Below are positions 6,792 through 12,168 of a stretch of DNA of 12,168 nt, in pieces. Within the stretch, counting starts at the first letter, position 1, and each line of letters begins with the position of its first letter. The stretch spans positions 1-12,168 of the forward strand of contig JAEKLK010000201.1 in NCBI GenBank assembly GCA_019509895.1, given 5' to 3'. This stretch comes from Betaproteobacteria bacterium. GTDB taxonomy: Bacteria > Pseudomonadota > Gammaproteobacteria > Burkholderiales > SG8-39. The position numbers and the translations under genes were made by a program. The notes under the pieces were generated by a model that searched no databases, was not told where the DNA came from, and was given only the letters and a program-made list of their open reading frames with translations.

Positions 6792-6989
6792 CTATTCGGC
6801 CGCATCGGCCGCAGGTTCATCAACGAGGGGCAGCTGCAGCGCCAGGTCGCCGCACGAAGGCCGGGCGCCGCATCCGAGGCAAATGACCTCCGACAAGAGC
6901 GACAGAGGCGCGCTCGCGTCGCTCGGCCGCCATTCCTCGGCCTGGCAGGCGAGGCAGCGCATGACGAGCGTTCCGATCCTGACCTTCAT
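6792..6989 (-). CDS. Small protein with paired CxxC motifs (zinc-ribbon-like)
   Basis: 65 residues from ATG 6989. On the minus strand AGGAG lies 11 nt upstream, somewhat far but usable. The cysteines form C12-x2-C15 and C37-x2-C40 (MRCLACQ and VICLGCG), a spacing typical of a zinc ribbon, with a further cysteine at 46 (PSCGD). The C-terminal tail is acidic. The gene ends 13 bp before the receiver start, so the two are probably translated from one message. A zinc- or redox-responsive partner of the receiver is a guess. Family not recognised. Confidence 0.6.
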   Translation of the reverse strand: MKVRIGTLVMRCLACQAEEWRPSDASAPLSLLSEVICLGCGARPSCGDLALQLPLVDEPAADAAE

Positions 6990-7005
6990 CTGTCGAAGTG
7001 CTCCT

Positions 7006-7017
7006 ACCCCCGGGGGT
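7006..7017. promoter_or_regulatory. 12-bp perfect palindrome upstream of the CxxC gene
   Basis: ACCCCCGGGGGT is a perfect palindrome with no loop, immediately upstream of the AGGAG of the CxxC gene. It could be an operator half-site pair or could affect ribosome access. The surrounding 6990-7128 gap shows no convincing -35/-10 pair and no clear terminator for the phospholipase gene. Confidence 0.35.
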
Positions 7018-7128
7018 GCCTAACCTAAAAGACAGCGGCGGGCGTTGGAATCATCTCGACAAAGGTTTACCGAACGCCCGGCGGTCGAGAGGAAATTCAT
7101 CACGCCGCGGGCCGCTCCAGTCGGCACC

Positions 7129-8424
7129 TCACACCTGCCGCTCGAGCAGGCGGGCGCCGAACGCGAGCAGCCGCTCGGCCCAGGAGCGCGCCCGCCATTC
7201 CTGCAGCGCAATCGGGCGCGCGAGCGCCAGGTCGGCCTCGAAGTCGCGCTCGAGAAGCGCGGCGAGCCGTGGCTCGAGCACCGCAAGGTTCACCTCGTCG
7301 TTGAGGCCGAACGAGCGGTTATCGAAGTTGGTCGAGCCCACCACGCACCACAGCCGGTCGACGATGAACACCTTGGCGTGGATCATGGCCGGCTGGTACT
7401 CGTGGATCTCGGCGCCTGCGGCGAGCAGCGTCCCGTAGCGGCGCCGGCTCGCGAGCCGCGTGATCGGATGGTTGTTCCATTTGCCGGGGGTCAGCACGGT
7501 GACCGGCACGCCCCGCTGCGCCGCGCGCACCAGCTCGGCCATCAGGCTGCGATCGGGCAGGAAGTACGGCGAGCAGATGTGGATCGACTCGCGCGCCGAG
7601 GCGATCAGCACCTGGAAGAGCAGCCGTGCGCGCGTCGAGCGCCCGGCGGACGGTGTGCTGTTCACCACCATGCCGACGCCGCCGCCGGCAGGGAGCGGGC
7701 GCAATCCGCTCGGGTCGGGCGGCGAGAAATCCGCCTCGGGCAGCACCTCGCCGGCCGCCTCCAGCCAGTTCTCGGCGAAGGAGGTCTGCAAGCCCTTCAC
7801 CAGATCGCCCCGCAGGCAGACCATCGTGTCGCGCCACGGCTGGGCGCGGTGCGGCGGGCCGATCCAGAAGTCGGCCACGCCGACGCCGCCCACGAACGCC
7901 ACCTCGCCGTCGATCACCAGGATGTCGCGGTGCGTGCGGTTGTTGAAGCGCTTGAGCGTGTACCAGGCGATCGGCTGGTACCAGTAGAGGCGGCCGCCGG
8001 CGGCGCGCAACTCAGCGAAATAGCGCTCGGGCGTGAACAGGCTGCCGATGCGGTCGACCACGATGCGCACCGCGACGCCGGCGCGCGCGCGCTCGGTGAG
8101 CACGCGCAGCACCTCATCGCCGGCGCGGCCGCGCCGGAAGAGATAGACCTCGAGATGGATGCTGGTCTTCGCCGCGCGCATCGCTGCCAGCTCTGCGGCA
8201 TAGATCGAGGCGCCGCTGTTCAGCACATCGAGCTCGCCCGCGGCGAACAGGCGCGCGTTGACTATGGCGCTCAGGTAGTTCACGAACTCGCGCGAGTCGA
8301 GCCGCTCGCGCGAGGGCGTCACCCGGTAGGGCAGGCCGGGCTCGAAGAGAAGCAGCAGGACCAGGGCGGCGACGATCGCGATCGCCGCGACGGAGACGAA
8401 TGCGCTCAGTGGCGCAGGACGCAC
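7129..8424 (-). CDS. Cardiolipin synthase / phospholipase D-like protein (two HKD regions)
   Basis: About 431 residues from GTG 8424, which overlaps the upstream gene's end by 19 bp. Farther in-frame starts would bury much more of that gene. From the GTG, residues about 8-27 (AFVSVAAIAIVAALVLLLLF) are a membrane anchor. Two PLD domains follow. The first active-site region reads THRDILVID...FVGG: the HxKxxxxD lysine is replaced by aspartate. The second is canonical, IHAKVFIVD followed by VVGSTNFDNRSF. The layout (anchor, domain, SPYFLPD, second HKD) matches ClsA/B/C-type cardiolipin synthases, which join phosphatidylglycerol or PE units at the inner membrane. It is the third gene of an overlapping operon with two lipid-modifying enzymes, which supports a phospholipid substrate. 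The altered first motif makes normal activity uncertain. Confidence 0.85.
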   Translation of the reverse strand: MRPAPLSAFVSVAAIAIVAALVLLLLFEPGLPYRVTPSRERLDSREFVNYLSAIVNARLFAAGELDVLNSGASIYAAELAAMRAAKTSIHLEVYLFRRGRAGDEVLRVLTERARAGVAVRIVVDRIGSLFTPERYFAELRAAGGRLYWYQPIAWYTLKRFNNRTHRDILVIDGEVAFVGGVGVADFWIGPPHRAQPWRDTMVCLRGDLVKGLQTSFAENWLEAAGEVLPEADFSPPDPSGLRPLPAGGGVGMVVNSTPSAGRSTRARLLFQVLIASARESIHICSPYFLPDRSLMAELVRAAQRGVPVTVLTPGKWNNHPITRLASRRRYGTLLAAGAEIHEYQPAMIHAKVFIVDRLWCVVGSTNFDNRSFGLNDEVNLAVLEPRLAALLERDFEADLALARPIALQEWRARSWAERLLAFGARLLERQV

Positions 8425-9758
8425 TTCTCGTAGAGCGCGGGGAAGGCGCCCTGCGGGTCGTATCTCGTCTTCAAGCGCCGGTAACCCTCGCCGTTGTAGC
8501 GGTGCTCGAACTCCGGCTGCGAGAGGAACGTGGACGAGTAGAGCATCTTGATGCCGTCCAGCGCGAAGCACTTCTCGTCCATGATGCGCGTGTAGTAGTA
8601 GTCGCCCTTGTCAGGGCGCTTCTTCACCTGGCAGTAACAACCGAGGTTGTAGTAGAGGGTGTTGGCGCGGATCGGGTAGATCGTCGGCGTCGCCGGCGTG
8701 CGGATCGGCGTGACGATCCACGGCTTGCCGCGAAGGTCGACCTCCTCGAGCGCGAAGCGCGTGAGCTCGCGCGCGTGCTCCCACGGCACCTCCCAGTCCT
8801 GGATGAGCGGCTCCTCGCCGCCCTCGGTATCGGCGCCCGCGCGCCGCAACCATCGGTTCTTCGTGTCGACGTAGCGCTTGTAGAAGCCGGAATTGCGCAT
8901 TGCGCGCGGCGCGTAGCGACGGAAGAGCCGATAGCCGGTCGTGTCCGGAAGGTTCCAGAACCATTCCGGGTCGTACCGGAAGAGGTAGTCCTTGGTCGTG
9001 AGATAGACGTCCTCGCGCTCTTCGACCAGGCGGTAGAAAACGTGGTCGCGCAGGATGTCGTCGACCCGCGGCGCATCGTCCACAAAACGCGATACGGTGA
9101 GGTACAAGCGGTCGGCGGAGTAGAACAGGCCCTCGACGAAGTCGACGCCGGGGGTCTCGGTGGCGGCGCGCATGGCGTCGAGGAATGCCTCCATGTCGCG
9201 AAAGCGCGTGGTATGCAGGTGGACGTGGCGCCGTGCCGGCATCAGGCGCATCCGCGCGCGCAGCACGTAGCCGAGCGTGCCGTAGGAATTCGGCAGCGCG
9301 CGATAGAGCTCGGCATGCTCGCCGGCGCTCGCGCAAGTGACGACGCGCCCGTCGCCCAGCAGCACGTCAGCCTCCGCCAGCCCGTCGTGCACGAAGCCGT
9401 GGCGAAAGCAGTTCGACTCGATGCCGATGCCGACGATCGCGCCGCCAACCGTGATGTGCTTGAGCTCCGGCGTGATGAGCGGCACGAGGCCGTGCGGCAG
9501 CGTATGGTCGACGAGCGACTCGAAGGTCGCGAGGCCCTCGACGTCGACGGTGCGCGCGGCCGCGTCCACGTTCAGCACTTTGTTGAAGGCGCTGAGATCC
9601 AGGCGCCGGCGCGCTCGGGTTCGCGGCGCATAGCGGAAAAGGTTCGAGCTGGTGCGCTTGCGCAGGCTCAGCGCGCCCGCGCCGGTGCCGGCGCCGCTAA
9701 GCCGCCCGGCCAGGGCTTCTTTTTTCAGCGAGTGTTGCTTGAGAAGGCTGCTCGTCAA
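8406..9758 (-). CDS. DHCR24-like FAD-dependent fatty-acid oxidoreductase (TmsA/BfaA/UfaD type)
   Basis: 450 residues from TTG 9758. No ATG or GTG lies between it and the conserved LAGRLSGAG...SLRKRTSSNLFR region, so this weak start overlapping the previous gene by 62 bp is the best available. The FAD-binding (PCMH) domain occupies about residues 40-180, with the flavin loop ITVGGAIVGIGIES (102-115) and YGTLGYVLRARM (159-170). It resembles human sterol reductase DHCR24 in several blocks: VGG.I.G.GIES, FVEGL.YS near residue 210, and the ending AFP.LY.K. Relatives paired with a Cfa-like enzyme either reduce a methylene fatty acid to a 10-methyl acid (TmsA/BfaA) or desaturate a methylated acyl chain (UfaD). 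The genetic pairing is as in those systems; the reaction direction cannot be read from sequence. Confidence 0.85.
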   Translation of the reverse strand: MTSSLLKQHSLKKEALAGRLSGAGTGAGALSLRKRTSSNLFRYAPRTRARRRLDLSAFNKVLNVDAAARTVDVEGLATFESLVDHTLPHGLVPLITPELKHITVGGAIVGIGIESNCFRHGFVHDGLAEADVLLGDGRVVTCASAGEHAELYRALPNSYGTLGYVLRARMRLMPARRHVHLHTTRFRDMEAFLDAMRAATETPGVDFVEGLFYSADRLYLTVSRFVDDAPRVDDILRDHVFYRLVEEREDVYLTTKDYLFRYDPEWFWNLPDTTGYRLFRRYAPRAMRNSGFYKRYVDTKNRWLRRAGADTEGGEEPLIQDWEVPWEHARELTRFALEEVDLRGKPWIVTPIRTPATPTIYPIRANTLYYNLGCYCQVKKRPDKGDYYYTRIMDEKCFALDGIKMLYSSTFLSQPEFEHRYNGEGYRRLKTRYDPQGAFPALYEKCVLRH

Positions 9759-10962
9759 GTTCGTAGAGGTGCTCGCGCGTCATCGGGTAGCCCGTGGCGC
9801 TGACGTTGCCCTTGGAGAAGACGATCTGGAAGAGGTGCGTACGGCCCGCCGGCGAGCGGAACATCTCGGCGCAGCCATACAGGTACGTGCGCCAGATGCG
9901 CCGGAAGCGCTCGTCGAACTTCTGCGGGTCGAGCGCCTGGATCTTGTCCCAGTTGCGGTCGAAGCGCTCGCCCCAGACATCCAGCGTTAACGCGTAATGG
10001 CGGCGCAGGTTCTCCACGTCCATCACTTCCAGGCCGGCTTTCTCCATCTCGATGACGACGTCGGCGAGGCTCGGGATCCAGCCGCCGGGGAAAATGTACT
10101 TGCGGATGAAGTAATCGGTCTCGTAATGACCGACGTGGCCGATGAAGTGGATCAGGCCGAGGCCGCCCGGCTTGAGCGAGCGCGCGTGCGCCTGGATGAG
10201 GTCGACCAGCCCGTCGCGCCCGGCGTGCTCGAGGCAGCCGATCGACACCACCTTGTCGTACTGGCGGTCCATGCTGCGGAAGTCGGCCTCCAGCGCCACG
10301 GTGTTCCTGAGCTTCTTGCGCTCGATCTGGCGCCGCGCGTGCTCGACCTGCGAACCGGTGGTGTTGTAGCCGGTGACCTTCACGCCGAAACGCTCTTCGG
10401 CATACATGAGGAAGCCGCCGAAGCCGCTGCCGACGTCGACCACGTCATCGCCAGGCTCCAGCCGCACCTTCTTCGCCACGTAGTCGAGCTTGTTCCGCTG
10501 CGCCTCCTCCAGCGTGCGCGTGCCTTCCTTCCAGTAGGCGCAGGTGTAGAGCATCAGCGGATCGTCGAGCCAGTGGCGGTAGAACTCCGGCCCGAGCGCG
10601 TAGTGGAACTCGGCGTTGTGCTTGGCGCGCAGCCAGTTGCGGTTGGAATGCAGCCACTCGTGCACGCGGTTGGCGAGGGCGACGAGCAAGCCGCCCTGGT
10701 CGACCCGCGCCGCCATGCCGGCGGCGAGGGCGCGCGCGAGGCTGCCTTCGACGTCGATGGCGCCGTCGAAGTAGGCCTCGAGCAGGCCGACATGGCCGTA
10801 GAGCGCGACGCGGCGATAGGCGCGCGCGTCGCGAAAGACCAGCTTGAATTCCGGCGCCGCGCTGCCCGAGCGCCACTCGCTGCCGTCGGCGTAACGCGCG
10901 GCGAAGCATGCGCCGGAGCGGCTCGCGATGGTGCGCAGCATCGTTTCGACGGCGGCCTTCAA
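9697..10962 (-). CDS. Cfa-family fatty-acyl-phospholipid methyltransferase (TmsB/UfaM-like)
   Basis: 421 residues from TTG 10962. The alternatives are ATG 10941 and TTG 11046. The TTG at 10962 places key residues close to their positions in E. coli Cfa. From it, C141 lies in LYTCAYW, the SAM motif I is VVDVGSGFGG (174-183), E245 is in IGCLEH, H272 is in LIHFIG, and Y323 is in RRHYALTL. These correspond to the bicarbonate and active-site ligands of cyclopropane synthase. IRKYIFPGGWIPS is also the family signature. The enzyme transfers methyl from SAM to a double bond of a membrane phospholipid acyl chain. True Cfa closes a cyclopropane, but homologues next to a DHCR24-like flavoprotein make methylene or methylated acyl chains. 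That partner follows here with overlap, so branched or furan fatty acids are the favoured product. Confidence 0.87.
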   Translation of the reverse strand: MKAAVETMLRTIASRSGACFAARYADGSEWRSGSAAPEFKLVFRDARAYRRVALYGHVGLLEAYFDGAIDVEGSLARALAAGMAARVDQGGLLVALANRVHEWLHSNRNWLRAKHNAEFHYALGPEFYRHWLDDPLMLYTCAYWKEGTRTLEEAQRNKLDYVAKKVRLEPGDDVVDVGSGFGGFLMYAEERFGVKVTGYNTTGSQVEHARRQIERKKLRNTVALEADFRSMDRQYDKVVSIGCLEHAGRDGLVDLIQAHARSLKPGGLGLIHFIGHVGHYETDYFIRKYIFPGGWIPSLADVVIEMEKAGLEVMDVENLRRHYALTLDVWGERFDRNWDKIQALDPQKFDERFRRIWRTYLYGCAEMFRSPAGRTHLFQIVFSKGNVSATGYPMTREHLYELDEQPSQATLAEKRSPGRAA

Positions 10963-10970
10963 GGGTCGCG

Positions 10971-10976
10971 ATTTTA
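10971..10976 (-). promoter_or_regulatory. Candidate -10 box of the lipid operon
   Basis: The minus strand reads TAAAAT (five of six matches to TATAAT), 8 nt before TTG 10962, in an otherwise GC-rich gap. A TTGCGG lies about 19 bp upstream, at the long limit of spacing. If used, the mRNA would be almost leaderless for TTG 10962 or have a leader of about 20 nt for ATG 10941. Confidence 0.35.
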
Positions 10977-11038
10977 CCGCCCGATGGAACCGGAACCGCA
11001 ACTTTGCTAGCCTTGGCCGAGCAACTCGCGCAACTCGC

Positions 11039-11043
11039 AGGAG
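11039..11043 (+). promoter_or_regulatory. Shine-Dalgarno of the DUF2934 gene
   Basis: AGGAG lies 9 nt before the ATG at 11053 and sets that start. Just upstream GCAACTCGC is directly repeated in tandem. The gap of about 90 bp to the divergent lipid operon must hold both promoters. Confidence 0.65.
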
Positions 11044-11052
11044 CAACCTGAC

Positions 11053-11373
11053 ATGGCAAAAGCAGCCAAGGACCGCCCGGCCGGCGCCAAGAGCAGCACC
11101 GCGAAGTCAGGCGGCGCGAAAACCCCGGCTTCGCCGCCGACCCCGGCCAGAAAGAGCACCAAGGCCGCGCCCGGTATCCCCTCGGTGCGCGTCCCGGAGC
11201 GCCAGACGAGCCGCAACACCCAGGCGCCGCTGTCGCCCGAAGAGGTCTACCGGCTGATCCAGGAGTCGGCCTACTTCAAGGCCAAGGCGCGCGGCTTTGC
11301 GCCCGGCCACGAGGTTCAGGACTGGATAGAAGCCGAACAGGAAGTCAGGCGCCGCTTGGAAGGCCGGGCCTAG
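11053..11373 (+). CDS. DUF2934 domain protein with lysine/alanine-rich N-terminus
   Basis: 106 residues. The first 60 are a low-complexity, positively charged K/A/P/S stretch like a histone-tail or nucleic-acid-binding linker. Residues about 63-103 fit the DUF2934 pattern: EEVYRLIQESAYFKAKARGF, then GHEVQDWIEAEQEV with the conserved G-H-x3-DWxxAE core. The function of DUF2934 is not established. The family is widespread in soil Proteobacteria, often as small, sometimes stress-linked proteins. It is divergent from the lipid operon and 114 bp ahead of the next co-directional gene. Confidence 0.8.
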   Translation: MAKAAKDRPAGAKSSTAKSGGAKTPASPPTPARKSTKAAPGIPSVRVPERQTSRNTQAPLSPEEVYRLIQESAYFKAKARGFAPGHEVQDWIEAEQEVRRRLEGRA

Positions 11374-11474
11374 CCGCCCGGGCTGGCGAGCGTCTTTCCC
11401 CGCAGTCGTTTTGCTTACCCCGAACGGACCATCCGCGTTGCCGTGAAACTTGCTTCTTGCAGGCACACACTAGC

Positions 11475-11479
11475 AGGAG
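11475..11479 (+). promoter_or_regulatory. Shine-Dalgarno deciding start at 11488
   Basis: AGGAG lies 8 nt before the ATG at 11488. An in-frame ATG at 11443 has no comparable site, so the shorter protein is preferred. Confidence 0.65.
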
Positions 11480-11487
11480 CGTTAGCT

Positions 11488-11790
11488 ATGAAGATTTGTG
11501 TGCACAGCAACCGGGGCCCGAGAAGCGAAGAGACGCCCTGCGCGTTCTACCTCGGCGGTCGGCGCCTTCCCGTCCTTGCGGTGCTTGAGCGCTGGGCCGA
11601 CGGCACCCACAGCTACTTCGAAGTGATGGTCGACGACGGCCGCCGCTTCGTGCTGCGCCAGCAGCCGACGCTGCGCTGCTGGGAGCTCGCCGCGTGCTTT
11701 GCCGCCAAGCAACCGAAGAAGCCGGCCGCCAAACCGGTAACTACGGCGGCGCCGCGTAAATTCTTCTCCTCGCTGCTGCACTCCAAGTAG
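11488..11790 (+). CDS. Uncharacterised 100-residue protein
   Basis: 100 residues. It begins MKICVHSNRGPRSEETP and continues with AFYLGGRRLPVLAVLERWADG, YFEVMVDDGRRFVLRQQ and CWELAACF. This layout (EETP, GRRL, DxW or ERW, YF.V..DDG..F.LR, WEL) recalls small unannotated proteins common in Beta- and Gammaproteobacteria that look like a single small beta-barrel. I know no function for them. The tail from residue 73 is rich in K, P and A and probably disordered. No signal peptide is seen, so it is cytoplasmic. The lipoprotein gene starts 3 bp after its stop, suggesting co-translation. Confidence 0.75.
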   Translation: MKICVHSNRGPRSEETPCAFYLGGRRLPVLAVLERWADGTHSYFEVMVDDGRRFVLRQQPTLRCWELAACFAAKQPKKPAAKPVTTAAPRKFFSSLLHSK

Positions 11791-11793
11791 CTC

Positions 11794-12018
11794 ATGCGGC
11801 CGATGAGCCGGCGGCTCGCCAGCCTGGCGCTCGCTGCGGCCCTGTTTGCGACTGCCGGCTGCAGCCGCGACGACCCCTCCGGCAAAGGTGGACCGGGCGA
11901 GCGGGCCGGCCGGCAGGTCGACCGCGCGCTCGACAAGGCCGGCCAGGCGGTCGAGAAGGCCGTGCGCGACATGCAGGGCGCCTCCAAAGGGCAGGACACT
12001 TCCAAAGAGAGCAAGTAG
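11794..12018 (+). CDS. Small predicted lipoprotein
   Basis: 74 residues from ATG 11794, or 71 from ATG 11803. The N-terminus is a lipoprotein signal: MSRR, hydrophobic LASLALAAALFA, then lipobox ATAGC with C23 as the acylated cysteine. Serine at +2 favours outer-membrane sorting under the E. coli rule. The mature part is a short, charged, alanine-rich helix (RQVDRALDKAGQAVEKAVRDM) with hydrophobic positions spaced like a coiled coil, recalling entericidin or Lpp-like peptides in style only. No Shine-Dalgarno is visible, and the start lies 3 bp after the previous stop, so translation is probably coupled. Confidence 0.75.
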   Translation: MRPMSRRLASLALAAALFATAGCSRDDPSGKGGPGERAGRQVDRALDKAGQAVEKAVRDMQGASKGQDTSKESK

Positions 12019-12053
12019 CTCGGCGTCTTAACGTCGTGGGATAGGTGACATCA

Positions 12054-12086
12054 ATAGATCGAATTGTGATTTTCGATTTGATCTAT
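12054..12086. promoter_or_regulatory. 33-bp inverted repeat, candidate OxyR/LysR-type operator
   Basis: The left arm ATAGATCGAATTG (12054-12066) and the right arm CGATTTGATCTAT (12074-12086) are inverted copies with 11 of 13 matches around a 7-nt spacer. The element is AT-rich in GC-rich DNA. An inner pair ATCGAA/TTCGAT adds further symmetry. The ATAG...CTAT ends recall OxyR sites, but the spacing differs from the E. coli ATAG-N7-CTAT tetrad. It lies just upstream of the rubrerythrin-like gene. Confidence 0.55.
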
Positions 12087-12106
12087 GCGCAGCGCGGTCG
12101 TACCTT
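12078..12106 (+). promoter_or_regulatory. Candidate sigma-70 promoter of the rubrerythrin-like gene
   Basis: TTGATC (12078-12083) and TACCTT (12101-12106) are separated by 17 bp. The -35 box overlaps the right arm of the inverted repeat, the usual arrangement for an activator that contacts RNA polymerase. The -10 match is poor (three of six), which fits an activator-dependent promoter but also leaves the call uncertain. Confidence 0.35.
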
Positions 12107-12132
12107 TAGTCTCCCGTGGAAGGAGACTCCCG

Positions 12133-12168
12133 ATGAAAGCACTCAAAGGCACGAAGACGCACGACAAC
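12133..12168 (+). CDS. Rubrerythrin-family protein (5' end only)
   Basis: Only 12 codons are in the window: MKALKGTKTHDN. This opening is characteristic of bacterial rubrerythrins of the MK(S/A)LKGTKT..NL type, which are diiron peroxidases protecting against hydrogen peroxide. GGAAGGAG (12118-12125) lies 7 nt before the ATG, a very strong Shine-Dalgarno suggesting high expression. The gene continues beyond the window, so the iron ligands cannot be checked. The peroxide-responsive-looking operator just upstream is consistent with this call. Confidence 0.65.
   Translation, partial: MKALKGTKTHDN

Noticed and set aside
7067..7101. CTCGAC...GTCGAG inverted repeat as a terminator for the phospholipase gene
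   Set aside because: It has only 6 bp of stem around a loop of more than 20 nt and no T-run.
7045..9803. Two long + strand open frames (462 and 467 codons) opposite the phospholipase and flavoprotein genes
   Set aside because: Their translations are rich in R, A, H and V without motifs, while the minus-strand genes carry clear family signatures.
9997..11010. 337-codon + strand open frame opposite the Cfa-like gene
   Set aside because: It is an antisense shadow produced by GC bias; no domain is seen.
11430..11487. Possible sigma-54 promoter among the TTGC repeats before the 100-residue protein
   Set aside because: The GG/GC spacing of a -24/-12 element is not met.

Overview
The window is high-GC, gene-dense bacterial DNA with long GC-driven open frames opposite most genes. 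Gene types and style (stand-alone receiver proteins, DUF2934, a Cfa-like methyltransferase plus DHCR24-like flavoprotein, an inverted REP-like pair built on CCCGCGAAAGCGGG) suggest a proteobacterium, probably a soil or freshwater betaproteobacterium. This assignment is inference from gene style, not from a marker gene. No rRNA, tRNA, CRISPR array, insertion sequence or prophage gene was seen.

Left part (1-4143): the 3' end of a large beta-helix protein on the + strand converges on a minus-strand run. In transcription order that run holds a signal-peptide TPR protein with its own terminator, a 63-residue Cro-like helix-turn-helix protein and a receiver-only response regulator.

Middle (4144-7128): a methyltransferase with an apparent signal peptide and a membrane-anchored ClpP-fold serine proteinase of the SDH_sah family are transcribed divergently with almost no space between their starts. 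The proteinase converges, across an inverted REP-like pair, on a minus-strand signalling cluster. This cluster holds a small CxxC/CxxC protein, a canonical receiver-only regulator and a receiver-like protein that has lost its phospho-acceptor aspartate.

Right-centre (7129-10962): a compact minus-strand operon with overlapping genes. It encodes a Cfa-family lipid methyltransferase, a DHCR24-like FAD protein, and a two-HKD phospholipase D/cardiolipin synthase-like membrane enzyme. The first two match the gene pairing known for 10-methyl-branched fatty acids (Tms/Bfa) or methylated/furan fatty acids (Ufa), so this looks like a membrane-lipid modification locus.

Right end (11053-12168): four + strand genes. 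They are a DUF2934 protein, a 100-residue uncharacterised protein, a small lipoprotein, and the first 12 codons of a probable rubrerythrin. The last is preceded by a strong Shine-Dalgarno and a 33-bp inverted repeat overlapping a candidate -35 box, resembling an oxidative-stress operator.
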